Shown here piece by piece: positions 1 through 20,600 of a DNA stretch of 64,000 nt. The notes below the pieces were generated by a model, which was not told the origin of the DNA, did no database searches, and saw nothing but the letters and a program-made list of their open reading frames with translations. The translations under genes and the position numbers were made by a program. The number at the start of each line of letters is the position of its first letter. The first letter of the stretch is position 1. Source of the DNA: Heliocidaris erythrogramma (Eukaryota > Echinodermata > Echinoidea > Camarodonta > Echinometridae); the NCBI GenBank assembly GCA_025617745.1, contig CM046853.1, forward strand, positions 8,324,974 through 8,388,973, written 5' to 3'.

Positions 1-1870
1 ATTGTGTATGGAGATACCTCTATAGATGAAGAATGAATGTTGTTCATGAAATTTCTCTGAGTGGCCCTATAGGGGCCCTGTGGGGGTAACATACTGGAGG
101 GGGGGGGGGGCGCTGCCAGGCAAAATGTACATTCTGATCTTCTTCTCCAAAACACATTATCGGAATTCAACCAAACTTGGTAGGAATCATCCTTAGTGGT
201 AGGGGACCCAAAGTTGCTAAAATGGTACACGTGGCCCCCAGGGGGGCCAGGGGGAAGGCCCCCAATTGTAAAAGCTATGTAAATTTCAAACATCTTCTTC
301 TCCAGAACCAGGCAAAGCTCAGACTTGGTATTGTGTATGGAGATACCTCTATAGATGAAGAATGAATGTTGTTCATGAAATTTCTCTGAGTGGCCCTATA
401 GGGACCCTGTGGGGGTAACATACTGGAGGGGGGGCGCTGCCAGGCAAAATGTACATTCTGATCTTCTTCTCCAAAACACATGATCGGAATTCAACCAAAC
501 TTGGTAGGAATCATCCTTAGGGGTAGGGGACCCAAAGTTGCTAAAATGGTACATGTGGCCCCAGGGGGCCCAGGGGGAGGGCCCCCAATTGTAAAAGCTA
601 TGTAAATTTCAAACATCTTCTTCTCCAGAACCAGGCATAGCTCAGACTTGGTATTGTGTATGGAGATACCTCTATAGATGAAGAATGAATGTTGTTCATG
701 AAATTTCTCTGAGTGGCCCTATAGGGGCCCTGTGGGGGTAACATACTGGAGGGGGGAGGCGCTGCCAGGCAAAATGTACATTCTGATCTTCTTCTCCAAA
801 ACACATGATCGGAATTCAACCAAACTTGGTAGGAATCATCCTTAGTGGTAGGGGACCCAAAGTTGCTAAAATGGTACATGTGGCCCCCAGGGGGGCCCAG
901 GGGGAAGGCCCCCAATTGTAAAAGCTATGTAAATTTCAAACATCTTCTTCTCCAGAACCAGGCAAAGCTCAGACTTGGTATTGTGTATGGAGATACCTCT
1001 ATAGATGAAGAATGAATGCTGTTCATGAAATTTCTCTGAGTGGCCCTATAGGGGCCCTGTGGGGGTAACATACTGGAGGGGGGAGGCGCTGCCAGGCAAA
1101 ATGTACATTCTGATCTTCTTCTCCAAAACACATGATCGGAATTCAACCAAACTTGGTAGGAATCATCCTTAGGGGTAGGGGACCCAAAGTTGCTAAAATG
1201 GTACATGTGGCCCCAGGGGGCCCAGGGGGCCCAGGGGGAGGGGCCCAGGGGGAGGGCCCCCAATTGTAAAAGCTACGTAAATTTCAAACATCTTCTTCTC
1301 CAGAACCAGGCATAGCTCAGACTTGGTATTGTGTATGGAGATACCTCTATAGATGAAGAATGAATGTTGTTCATGAAATTTCTCTGAGTGGCCCTATAGG
1401 GGCCCTGTGGGGGTAACATAGTGGAGGGGGGGGGCGCTGCCAGGCAAAATGTACATTCTGATCTTCTCAAAAACACATGATCGGAATTCAACCAAACTTG
1501 GTATGAATCATCCTTAGGGGTAGGGGACCCAAAGTTGCTAAAATGGTACATGTGGCCCCCAGGGGGCCCAGGGGGAGGGCCCCCAATTGTAAAAGATATG
1601 TAAATTTCAAACATCTTCTCCAGAACCAGGCATAGCTCAGACTTGGTATTGTGTATGGAGATACCTCTATAGATGAAGAAAGAATGAATGTTCATGAAAC
1701 ACTGAGTGGCCCTATAGGGGCCCTGTGGGGGTAACATACTGGGGGGGGGGGGGGGGGGGGGCGCTGCCAGGCGAAATGTACATTCTGATCTTCTCCAAAA
1801 CACATGATCGGAATTCAACCAAACTTGGTAGGAATCATCCTTAGGGGTAGGGGATCCAAAGTAGACCATG
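1..1870. repeat. Satellite-like tandem array, about 320-350 bp units
   Basis: At least five head-to-tail units begin with ATTGTGTATGGAGATACC at 1, 330, 653, 980, 1328 and 1648, so unit lengths are about 329, 323, 327, 348 and 320 bp. Each unit carries a variable poly-G tract (7-20 G), a GGCCCTATAGGGGCCCTG palindrome and a GGGGGCCCAGGGGG block that is locally expanded in the fifth unit. The array runs off the left edge. It decays after 1870 and is followed near 2005-2035 by CAGGTGAGCG...GGGGCTCTTGTTT, resembling the terminal block of dispersed elements in many marine invertebrates. The minus strand stays open over long stretches, but unit lengths are not all multiples of three, so I do not call a gene. 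Confidence 0.9.
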
Positions 1871-2877
1871 GGGGTGGGGGGGGGGGGGGAATTATGTTAA
1901 TTTCTAACATCATCTCATGTACATTCTCCTAGTTGTTTCAATTTCTAACATATCTCCTGGTGGTGCTAGAGAGAACATGCACCAGATATGAATTGATCCA
2001 CCTCAGGTGAGCGTCGTGCCCCCTGGGGCTCTTGTTTGACACTTTACCAATCCAGATGGATTTTATATAGGTAGGTCAACCAATAGGAGCACCCGTTAAG
2101 TCAAACATACATGTAAGGATGCGCTTTGCGCATATCAATTTCGGGCATATTAATTAAGTTACTCGTTTTATAATGTTCCATGCGCTATTGGACTGCAATT
2201 TAATTAACAAAATGGCTCCCCCTCTTCTGCTCGAACCAAGTCACATATTGATGTAAAATCATTGAATCCCACCTGTAATATCTTCACAGTGTTTCCTCTA
2301 TGAGATCTTGAATCACACACAGTCTCCATCTGGCTGTTCAAGCATACACTGTCTGATTCTGAGCTAGAAAAATTGGTGAGATCATGAGATACAACAGCTG
2401 TTGTAAATTTTGTTGTAATTACCATGGAAGATAAGATACAACAAAAGATAAAATAATTTTCAGAATGCCGATTATCTCATGATATATTATCTTCAGCGCG
2501 CATATGTAAATTAGGATCATGCACAGAGTAAACAAAGATACAACAAAAGTTACAACAATTATCAGAATACCAATTTTGTTATAATGGTGAAGATACAAAA
2601 ATATTAGATATTTCAGAATACCGCCCTCTATCTATATTGTAATTATTCCATCACATCATGCCAAAGTAACAGTATTTATTTTAGCGACAAGATCTTCACT
2701 CCCCGAGTCCTCGCCTCATTAAAGCACCTTAACAAACAAGATAAACGCAGCCACTATCTAAAACATTTTAAAAACTTTAAACATGATTTTTACTAAGTGG
2801 TGATTTTACTCTGCAGACATCAATACATGTACCTTTGTTTGTGAAAACCTGCTCTGATATGTTTCATAGGGAGGTGA
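1871..2877. other. Spacer upstream of HDHD5 with no supported gene
   Basis: This stretch holds the end of the satellite-bearing element (to about 2040) and ordinary AT-rich sequence. A short ATG-initiated reading frame at 2211 has no usable donor before its stop. I looked here for the missing first exon of HDHD5 and did not find a convincing one. Confidence 0.5.
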
Positions 2878-3390
2878 CTTAAAGGGAAAGTCAACCCTAA
2901 TTACATGTTGACTTTAAAAGGAGCAGAAAAATTAAAGAAACAGATCAGTGAAGGTTTGTGAAAAGTACAATAAGAAATAAGAAAGTTATGAATTTTTAAA
3001 GTGACTTATCTTGCGAGCTCCACTCCCATATGCCCTGTATGACAAACATCATCAGTTTCCATTTTCTCTAAAGAAAAATATGCAAACATACATGTACATG
3101 CACCTTAGATACGTGTATAATCATTGCTCATATGGTTTTACACAAGACCTGTACAAGACCTGTACAAGACCTGTATGAAACAAATCTATTCCTTCATCAG
3201 AAATTAAGAAAATGAAATAAAATTTTCTGTACTAAGCAAATGGGAGAGGAGCTCGCAAGATACGCCACAGAGTTGCCAATATCTGTTTGATTGATTAAAA
3301 ATTAAAAATTTCAAAACTTATTTCTTTTTGACTCAAACTTTTACCAATCTGTTTCTCTCATTTTTCTGCTTTTATTCAAATAAACTGTGA
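2878..3390. mobile_element. Foldback/MITE-like element
   Basis: The left half (TTAAAGGGAAAGTCAACCC, then a block ending CTTGCGAGCTCCACTCCC near 3010-3029) is mirrored on the right (GGAGAGGAGCTCGCAAGATA near 3244-3262, then the complement of the GCAGAAAAAT...ACAGATC block near 3340-3375). The halves therefore form an imperfect long inverted repeat. A related right half is present at 39657-39980, which shows it is a dispersed family. An 11-bp tandem repeat (ACAAGACCTGT) occurs three times near 3143-3175 in the loop. Confidence 0.65.
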
Positions 3391-5061
3391 TATGGAAGTC
3401 TCACATTAGTCAACACTTTGAGTTGTGACTCCATTGTCATGTTGGAGCAAAAATGACTCCAAGATCACAATGCAGTGGAATTTGCTGGTCTCGATAAAAG
3501 GATTTGGGCATTTACAAGACATCTTCATTATATTTGACAAAAATTGACATTTTATTTTGTAAAATGTGATGAGAAATTATAAAAAAGTTGGAATATGTAT
3601 GAACATATCCCCCCAGGATTGATGCATTTCTCTTTCACCCTCACAAAAAACAGTAACATTTTTGCTTGAATTTTTTGTTTTCAAGTGTTTAAATGAAGAC
3701 TACCTACATGTATAGTACATGATTCAACAAATTTATTTTTTTTAACTTACAAAAGTTAATTAGATGTCACTTTAAACTAGACTTACATGTCATCTTTTCT
3801 GCCTGGTAATGTGTTGCTTCAGAGCCCTGATGATAACCACAACATTTGCTATTGTTATTAGTTGTCAGCATTGATACCAGGCAGCAAGTGGAATATTATG
3901 TCAATGTCATTCTAAATTATAGATCAATCGTCATCATGTTGATCATGTTTTATACTTAAAGGGTACCAATCACAAAAAAATAATTTGCATTCAGCTACAA
4001 TGTATAAAATCAACCCCCCCCCCCCCCCCCTCAAAAAAAAAAGAATGAAAAAGAATAAAAAAGAAATTAATAATTTGGCATTTTTGGGGTTAGGAGTGTG
4101 AAGAAAATAAAGGGTAACATGAAACCATGCCAGCCTTATTTTGAGTACAAACATGAGTGCATCAGATAATCTACTCACACATGCTGCACACATTGCTTTT
4201 ATGTTTATTGAAAGTGTAAAGTTTTAAACTTGCAATAGCTCTTTATTGAAGTGCTTTCTGAAGCTCATATTTATATAGCAACATGAACCCCAAATATACT
4301 GAGATAAACTATTTTTTGGTGATTGGTACCATTTAACAGTTATGGAGTGAATGCTTGACTTAACAATGGTAATCTTAATGACACATTTGAATTGTTGTTG
4401 TAATACATACATGAGAGAGAGAAAGAGAGAGAATATGTAGATCTGTATTGGCATCAGTTATCAACTTTGCATTGTTTCAACATGTAAAGAATTCAAATTC
4501 CTCAGTTTGCTGACAAGCATTTTGCCAAGAAGTGTCCTTAACATGAGATTTTTAAAGTATTGTCCTGATAAAGTATGTACATGTACATTTATATTAACAG
4601 AATGAATTATCTCTTTGTCATTAGAATCCTCCTGAATTCTAATAAAATGTATAAAAGGAGAAATTATGTTTTTTATCCCATAGTTGTTTGTTTGTTGTTT
4701 ATAAAATTTATATTCTGCATGGTTTTATTGTCACATTTCAATAAAATTTCAGCAAGAAATATTTCCATAAGTATAACTTACTGTTAGTGAAAAAGGTTTT
4801 TAGTTGCTTCTTTTGTTACCTTCTACTGTATTTGATGATTTAATATCCTCATTTAACTACATTTAGTTTGCACAATTGGCAGGTCATTTGATTCATGTAC
4901 TCGTGTATTAAGTATACATATTTCATAACATCTCAGGTTTCCAAAATAATTTTTTAAGCTGAAAATTATAAAATGGATCAAATTTTCACATTTGATATCT
5001 TAATTGACCTCTTACATGTAATAGTCTGTACCCTTTGAAAATTATTATATCAATTGTTTAA

Positions 5062-13273
<8,212 letters not shown>

Positions 13274-16200
13274 CCCTTCTGGTGATGCAGTTAGGTTGTC
13301 GCTTCACCAAATACTTTTCTATTGTTCTACACTTGTGGGCTTTCAGTTGTAGTGAGGGTAAAGTATTTATGTGTGTGCATTCATCACAAAGTAGATTCTC
13401 CTCTGAATGTTGTGGATAGCATAACCTGAAGATGGAGAATTAGTCTGAAAAGGCATTCTTTTTACCTCAAGTGAGGGGGACCATTTCCTTGTAAAAGAAA
13501 TAGAGGTTATGAAATACATGTAGCTTTATAATGTTCGAATATCCACGTGAGTTGATTCCTTACTCTCATCAGAATAAAAAAAACATTTGGTTTCAAAACC
13601 GACCCCTTTTTTAATAGAAATCCTATAGTATTCTTGTTCTTCTAGATCATTGGAACCATTGCAACAGTCCTGCTCACAGTTCAGTGCTAATAGTTATTCT
13701 TAAAAGACTAAAAAAAGACAATGTAGTAAGTGCAATGGGACAGTACCAAATGTGAGTACATGGGCTGGACTCCCATGTGAGACTTTCTATTCAGAACTCT
13801 CTCCTTTCTTTAGTACTGACTGAAAGTTATATAGATCTGTCAAAATTCTGAACTGTTTACTCAATTACAAACACTATGTTGGGACTGTATACTTAAAACT
13901 TGCAATTGATTTTACTAGGGTTTTGCTTGCATCTTCACATACATATGGTTTGTCAAAATACAAACAAAAACCTAGAATGAGCAATTGCTAGTTTGATGTG
14001 TACAACCCTGTACTGTACTGTAAACCCCCAACACTGTGTAATCCAGGAGATGTAGAAATGAAGGATTATCATGAAAAATCAAAGTAAAAACAATTATTAA
14101 TATGGTTGATCAGGAAAGAAAGAGAAATACATTTGTACAAGTCATTAAAGTCATTCATGGAGCTAGGACTTAACAAGGGTCTTTGGGGTTCTCTACTGAT
14201 AGTCTATTATGTTCTTCCTTAACAGTAAAGGGATAATAAAGCCATGTCAAACTTTTATTTGATGAGCATGATAAAATTGAAAGCAAATTGAGCATGATAT
14301 GCTGAAATTACTGGATTGAGAAATATGTGATATTAGTCACAAAAGGAGAACTTTTGGAGATTTGTACTTGGGAAGATGAGAGTGTTCTACTCTTGGGTCT
14401 TTTGATTAACTGACCCAGAATCAATTGTGAGTCATATGGTGTTTTAGATGGTGATGTTACATGTTGATTACTGACATGAATGATCAGATCTTTCTGATAT
14501 ACATGTATGTCTGTTCAAACATTAAAAAAACACTAATCACCCATGAGAGGTGATAGACTGTTATCTCTATATTACTATATATAATATGATAATAGTGGGT
14601 TCTTGTATAGCACATTGGCACATTTGCCACTCCTGGTGCTCCATTATTATTACCCTGGCTTTAGCCTGGCTGACATTACAGTGATCAAGCATATACCCTT
14701 GTGATACTGTTAGGCAGTAAGAGACAAATGTGAAGAAAAAAATACCTCCTTAAATATGATTTGATATCCAGGGTACTTTCTTTTGGGTCTTACATATAAA
14801 GCACAAACATGATGATGTATCAGCGTGTGAGATTTGTGAAATCCAGCTAAAAATGTAGAAGTTAGAGCTAGAATATCATGGAAACATGCATATAATGCAT
14901 TGTATGCTGTGTAGCTGTTTTCTGCTCAGGTAGATAGATCTCTATATGGAAAGGAAGCTGGCAAATCTGGCCAAAGGGAGTATTTCATGATGAGCCGTAA
15001 GAACAAGTGTAGGACATATGAATGTGCTGGATAATGTGTGTAGTTTTGAAATATATTTATTATTGAAAACTACTGTGTATAATATATATGAATTTATATA
15101 AATTCTTATCATGATTGTACAGATATTCTTAGAAAATGAGAAATTGCGCTTGCTTGTGAAGAAAAAAACAACAACAAAAAACTGCTGATTACATGTATGT
15201 CTTAAGCAGCTTTGGGAAATCATGCTTCCTTGAAAACATCTTGATCTGTGAATCATGAATGTTGCACGTATTAAACCTATTATGTGTCATAATCCATAAG
15301 TTTTACAATTAAATTTTAATATTGTTTAATTGGCACATGTATCACCAGTATGTCTAAAAAGATTTTTCTTTAGCAAAGTTTCTTCTGTCATTTTATGTAG
15401 TTATGATTTCATCAGTTCACCGTTTATCGTGTTTTGACAGAAGGAAGTATATGGAGGTAATTATTTGCATTCTTTGTTAAGCTAACCTGATGCCTATTGA
15501 ATTCTATAATTCTTATGACCTGTTTCCCGTAGGCAATGGGTTAAATCTATTGTAAAAGATGCCTATATTACAGCTGCATGACTTTGTGTTAAAATTGGGT
15601 TTATGTTGGTCAGATTTACAGCATTTATGGCAATTTTCAACAACATTTTGGAGACATCTACCGTAATCGATTTTAGAGATTCATGGTCTGTTAGAACAAT
15701 TAATATTATATTCAGAGCTTTTTATCAAATTTTGTCTCCAATGCTGGATTGAGAATCGAATTTGATTGGGATGTGTTTTAATTACAAAATATGTATTTTT
15801 ACTCTTTTGCATATCCATATGCATATTATATATGCCATATACATGCACTTTTCACCCACTTATACCATACATTCTTTATTATTTATGAGTTATACATTTT
15901 GGTTTCTCCCTATTCACTAGTCTAAATCCATAGTTCCATACTTCAAACTCAAGACGAAGTAGGATATATGTATGTATGTACATGTATGTATGTCCAAAAG
16001 TGTAGTGTACACAAGTGTGCAATTGCCTCAAACGACAATTTACTTTTTCAGTCAAGATGCCATGACTGCTAAGAGCTTATTGTATAGTTCAGATTATGTA
16101 ATACAGTTCATTAAACTTAGAGTAGACTTATCTTTTTTTGTCATCATGCTTTCCATTTTTCTTTTAAGAAGTAAAACTTTGCCATTTGCACTATAAAATC

Positions 16201-16600
16201 ATAATTTTCTTTTTTTATGCAAAACAAATATAATGTACCCCTGCCGCCTTGTATGAGGTTGATAGACTTGTGATAGCAAGATAAAGAAATAAGGTTTTTG
16301 ACCAGTACGTACCTCACAACCCCTTACAATAGTGTACACTATGTGAATTTATTTTTATTTATATTGATGTGTTTTAACTCCAACTGTATGGAAAGTTGTT
16401 ATTTAAATTAAGTTTGCTTCAACCTTTTTACCTCTGAGCTGATATCAGTTAAATAGTGTAACATGATGCAACGCTGTGCCTGAACTTTGCTTGTAGAAGT
16501 CAACAGAAATGCGAGTATTTTTGAGACATGCTACTGAGTATTCTGTACAAACTAGCCTTACGAGAAGGGTCAACTGCAAATAAAATTATCCTTTTATTAT
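13274..16600 (+). other. Probable HDHD5 3' UTR with poly(A) signal near 16579
   Basis: No open frame or known domain is visible after the stop at 13271-13273. AATAAA at 16579-16584 is followed about 25 bases later by a GT-rich stretch (TCTGTGGTGTCTTTATTG), the usual layout of a cleavage site. Earlier AATAAA words (about 13574 and 14235) could give shorter transcripts. A degenerate SINE-like piece lies near 14590-14690. Extent is inferred, not shown. Confidence 0.4.
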
Positions 16601-17619
16601 ATTTAATGATCTGTGGTGTCTTTATTGTTAGATACATTGTTCTGATGACTCATAGTACCAATGTTATGCTGTATCCTAATGTAGTTGGAAGTTGAAAAAT
16701 ACATGTATTTCCAGTCAGAGGTGACCACCAACATATGCCTCTTTCCTGAAAATTTGGTAAAAATAATGCCAAATTTTCATAATTCTAAGAAATATCTGGA
16801 AAAAATGAATAGTTTTATGTGTATGCAAGGTTATTTTTTTATTTTCCACATCGATATGAGGAAAAAGCTCCAAGGACTCCCGGGGGAGGGCACTCAATAT
16901 ATTGGGCAGACGGGTATGTGCCGCTTTGACGACCGCGCACGCACCTTCATATTATCCTTTATTTCCTTCATACTGTTGACCTATAGAATGCCAGATAAAG
17001 TTGTTTGAGCTTGGTTTTATACTTTCTAGCTGTATACAAATTATATTTTCAGGGGATTGGTACACTTAAGTTATGTGCAGGGTTAGGGTTATGGTGAAAT
17101 ACATGTATAATGTTTGGTCCAAGGCTGAAGTTGAGAATTTTGTAAGTGTATGATAATGATCATGGAGCAACTCATCTGAGCATGGGTTGTGATATAGATT
17201 TCACATGCATATATGCAGTAGCGTAGAGTGCATCCAGAAATTGGAAGGTGTGAGGGAGTTGTGTCCTCCTTTAACATTCCTTCCCCCTCTCCCTATCTTC
17301 TTTTTTGTTGGGGTACATTGTAATTGGGGGCATATTTAAATTTTAATTCTAAATTCATGTATTGATTAATCTCCAAACATGAAAGATCTTCCTCAATTTT
17401 CAATTTACAAAGGACAACAAAATTTGAAATGACACTGTCAAAATTACAATTCAAAGGGGGTATGAGCCCTCCCATCTCCCCCCCCCCCCCCCCCGCCACA
17501 CTGCACTTATATACAATGCCTTAAATACATGTAAGACAAAAATCAATAAATCCAAGCAAAATCAATAACACACTCGATATTCATAAAACTCAAATCACAA
17601 AATAAAGAATTCCTCAAAA
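16601..17619. other. Spacer between convergent genes
   Basis: AT-rich spacer containing a C16 run near 17479-17494. Short open frames here show no recognisable domain. Segment 17218-17505 is flanked by GTAGCGTAGAG-like and CGCCACACTGC-like words and may be a decayed TIR element. Confidence 0.3.
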
Positions 17620-20600
17620 ACTCTGCAATCTATGTGCAATTTATTTTACGTTTTCACTGACACAGTCCATAGGATATTATGCAGTCAGTATTACTTAGCC
17701 CAATTTGCAGTACTGTTCTTCAAGTTATAATCCAACATAACCGAGAAACATGATCTTGAGTCTAGATTGGAATGTTTGCAACCAGATGATTTTCTGAAGT
17801 TGCTCTGGAAGTTAATAAGTGTGATAAACATGTTAGTGTTGAAAGCTTGATGTAGTACTCAATTTCATAATGTAGGTAGAGTATAGTAAATACATTTATT
17901 GTTTGAGAGCACTATTGCTACGCAGCTATGAAATGGACTACACTAACAGCATGAATGAAGACGAATAACACTCACATTTTACCTTCTATACACTGAATAT
18001 TTTTCCATTCTATTATAAAACCAATGCAAATTTCAGAAAGGTGATGGAGGTCAAAAAATGAAGCTGCTGTATTATTTTCTTATATGTTCATGTAAAGAGA
18101 ATTACATCTGTCATGACATATCCAAATAATTAAGATAAAATCTGTTTGACGTTGATGGCATAATATTTGGCACTAGCACATCTACAAGTCTCCAGTAACT
18201 TTCTACAGTTGTTAATTATCACAACAGCTTTAGATCCTAGTATACCAAGAAATGCCATTTTTGATCCAATGACCTTCATGACCTTCACCAAAGTACATTG
18301 TATCTGCATTGATTTGAAGGTTTTAGAAGAAATCTGAAATTCATCTCCTTATTAACATTAGTATAATGCAATTTATTTGAGAACCTTAAGTTTATCTTCT
18401 GATTACAAAGTGTATAAACTTTCAAGACAATTTTATAAAATTAGCCAAATTTGGCATCAATTTACATGTTCAAGTTGAAATGCTATGAAATATCATAATT
18501 CATTGGTAAAATTGACCACAATTTTAGACACATATCACATATATCTATTTAGATACAATTGCAACATATAGTTGTTATCAGTATCTCTAAGAATATATAT
18601 TTTTTTTTAATATTTCAAATCAATGCTGTCTGCTTAAAGAGAGCAATGAAGTATTTTCACACTTTTTCTGTAATGTGAACTCAAAAATTGAATTACAGCA
18701 GATGTGACAAAAATTCAACAATGTGAATACAAGATCACTCTCTCAATGAACGACTATCAGTAAACAGCAAATTTCATCATCTTAAATTTAAAACTAAATG
18801 TTGTTTTAAGACTGAAATAATTTGGGTTCCATTCACTGTAAATCCTGCTACTTCTCAAAAAGTACACATGTATACTAAGCATAGTTTTATGAAAGTGGTC
18901 TAAACACACACATAATTTAACATCATTTAGATTGATGGTTATTTTGGGGGCTTCGTCGCCTTCTCTGTCATGCACTGTAGCCCTCTTACTCTAGCCATGC
19001 TTCATGCTCTAGCCGTGAATGATGCTCCCAGGACCATGGCATCTTTTGATCCAGGGCCTGAAATGCCTAATGCATTTTTTAAGCCATCCTGGTAGAAATT
19101 TGCTTGGACCAAAAGGCCAATAGAATTACTACTCTCGAAAGGTAAGAAACAATGAATCATTCACTAGATTCTGGATTTCAAATTTACTGAACAAGAACTT
19201 ACACCACACATGAATATGCTGATAAAGAGTTCTAACCTCAGACTCTTCTTTGTGGTACAGAGTGCATTCGTCCAATTGTCTATTAAACTGGAATGCATTT
19301 TTTAAAGAGAATTCATTCACATGATAAAGCAGCAAAGCTTTGAATTTGCAATTTCTTATTCTTGTGCTTCATAATCCATGCAAAAAAGCCTATAAAAACT
19401 GGAAGACATAATCTAACATGCAATGTGGCTCTGCTATAATTTTTGTATCTGTTACTCAATATACATGAAATTTGAAATGGATTTGCATTCCACAAACTGT
19501 CTTTGTGATACTCCATGAATTTTCACATTGACTATTACATTCTACACATACTGTCTACTATTGGCTCAAACTCTGTCTGAATTTCATTTCTTATTTTCAA
19601 AGAAAAAGAAAGATTACAAAAGGTATTTAAATTGACCCATGGGAAAATTAATCAATATTTTTACAAACCAGTATGATTGTAATATCTTTATATTTCATGA
19701 GTTAGTTTCATATTGTCTAATCTGTAATGCAATCCAGTAATTTTTTATTTTTACAGTCTTTATAGTTTAATCTTCTCTCAAAAGCAAACATAAATTTGCT
19801 AATCAAATCTTGCCTAGCTTCAACACTCAATTGGAATGTCAACATTTTAATGGCAAGACTGGAAATAAATACATATTACACATATTCAGTATTCAGCCTT
19901 ATTATCTAGATCTAGTTAAAAATCACACAAGCTTTTCTTTTCAAAAAGTCTTAAATAACTCTTCAAGAACAAATTTCATACACTTGTACTATCATGAAGA
20001 CATGAAAAAGACATTTAATAATAAATTATTTTCAAAAAGTCAAGCCAAGAAGAGTTTTGAAATAACCTTTTTTTTAATCATTAGCATATTTTCTCCTTCA
20101 TTTCATTCAATGGAAATGATTGAATATCAATCAATAATAAACATTACCCATGTTTGTTATCAATAAAATTGCAAATTGCAAACAATTTTGACATTCATTC
20201 TATTCATTCTATTAACCTAAAGAAAATACTAAGTTTTAGTCCAGGCATTTCAACTGAGATGAAGTTTAAAAATGTTTTTGTTCTATTTTCCCTTAGAATA
20301 TTTCAAAACTTGTTCTAAAAAACTTTATTTGAGTTACTACTATATCATAACATATAAGATTTATAAATGCTTGTGAAACTAAACTTATATATAAAAGAAA
20401 ATCTGTCCAAATCATGGCCTTTGAAATCACTTACTCAAGTTAAAGATTTAAATAGTTGATTTGATCTGAGTGAACTATTATAGAGACTTTTCTAACAATG
20501 AATTCTCTTGAGTATAAAAAAACATATCATGTACTGAAACATGTAATAAGTTTATATTGCACCAAAAATGAGTACATGTGTGTGTGTTACAGAGTGATCA

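Noticed and set aside
275-1869. Minus-strand open frames in the satellite
   Set aside because: They repeat with the satellite unit, unit lengths break the frame between copies, and no domain is recognisable.
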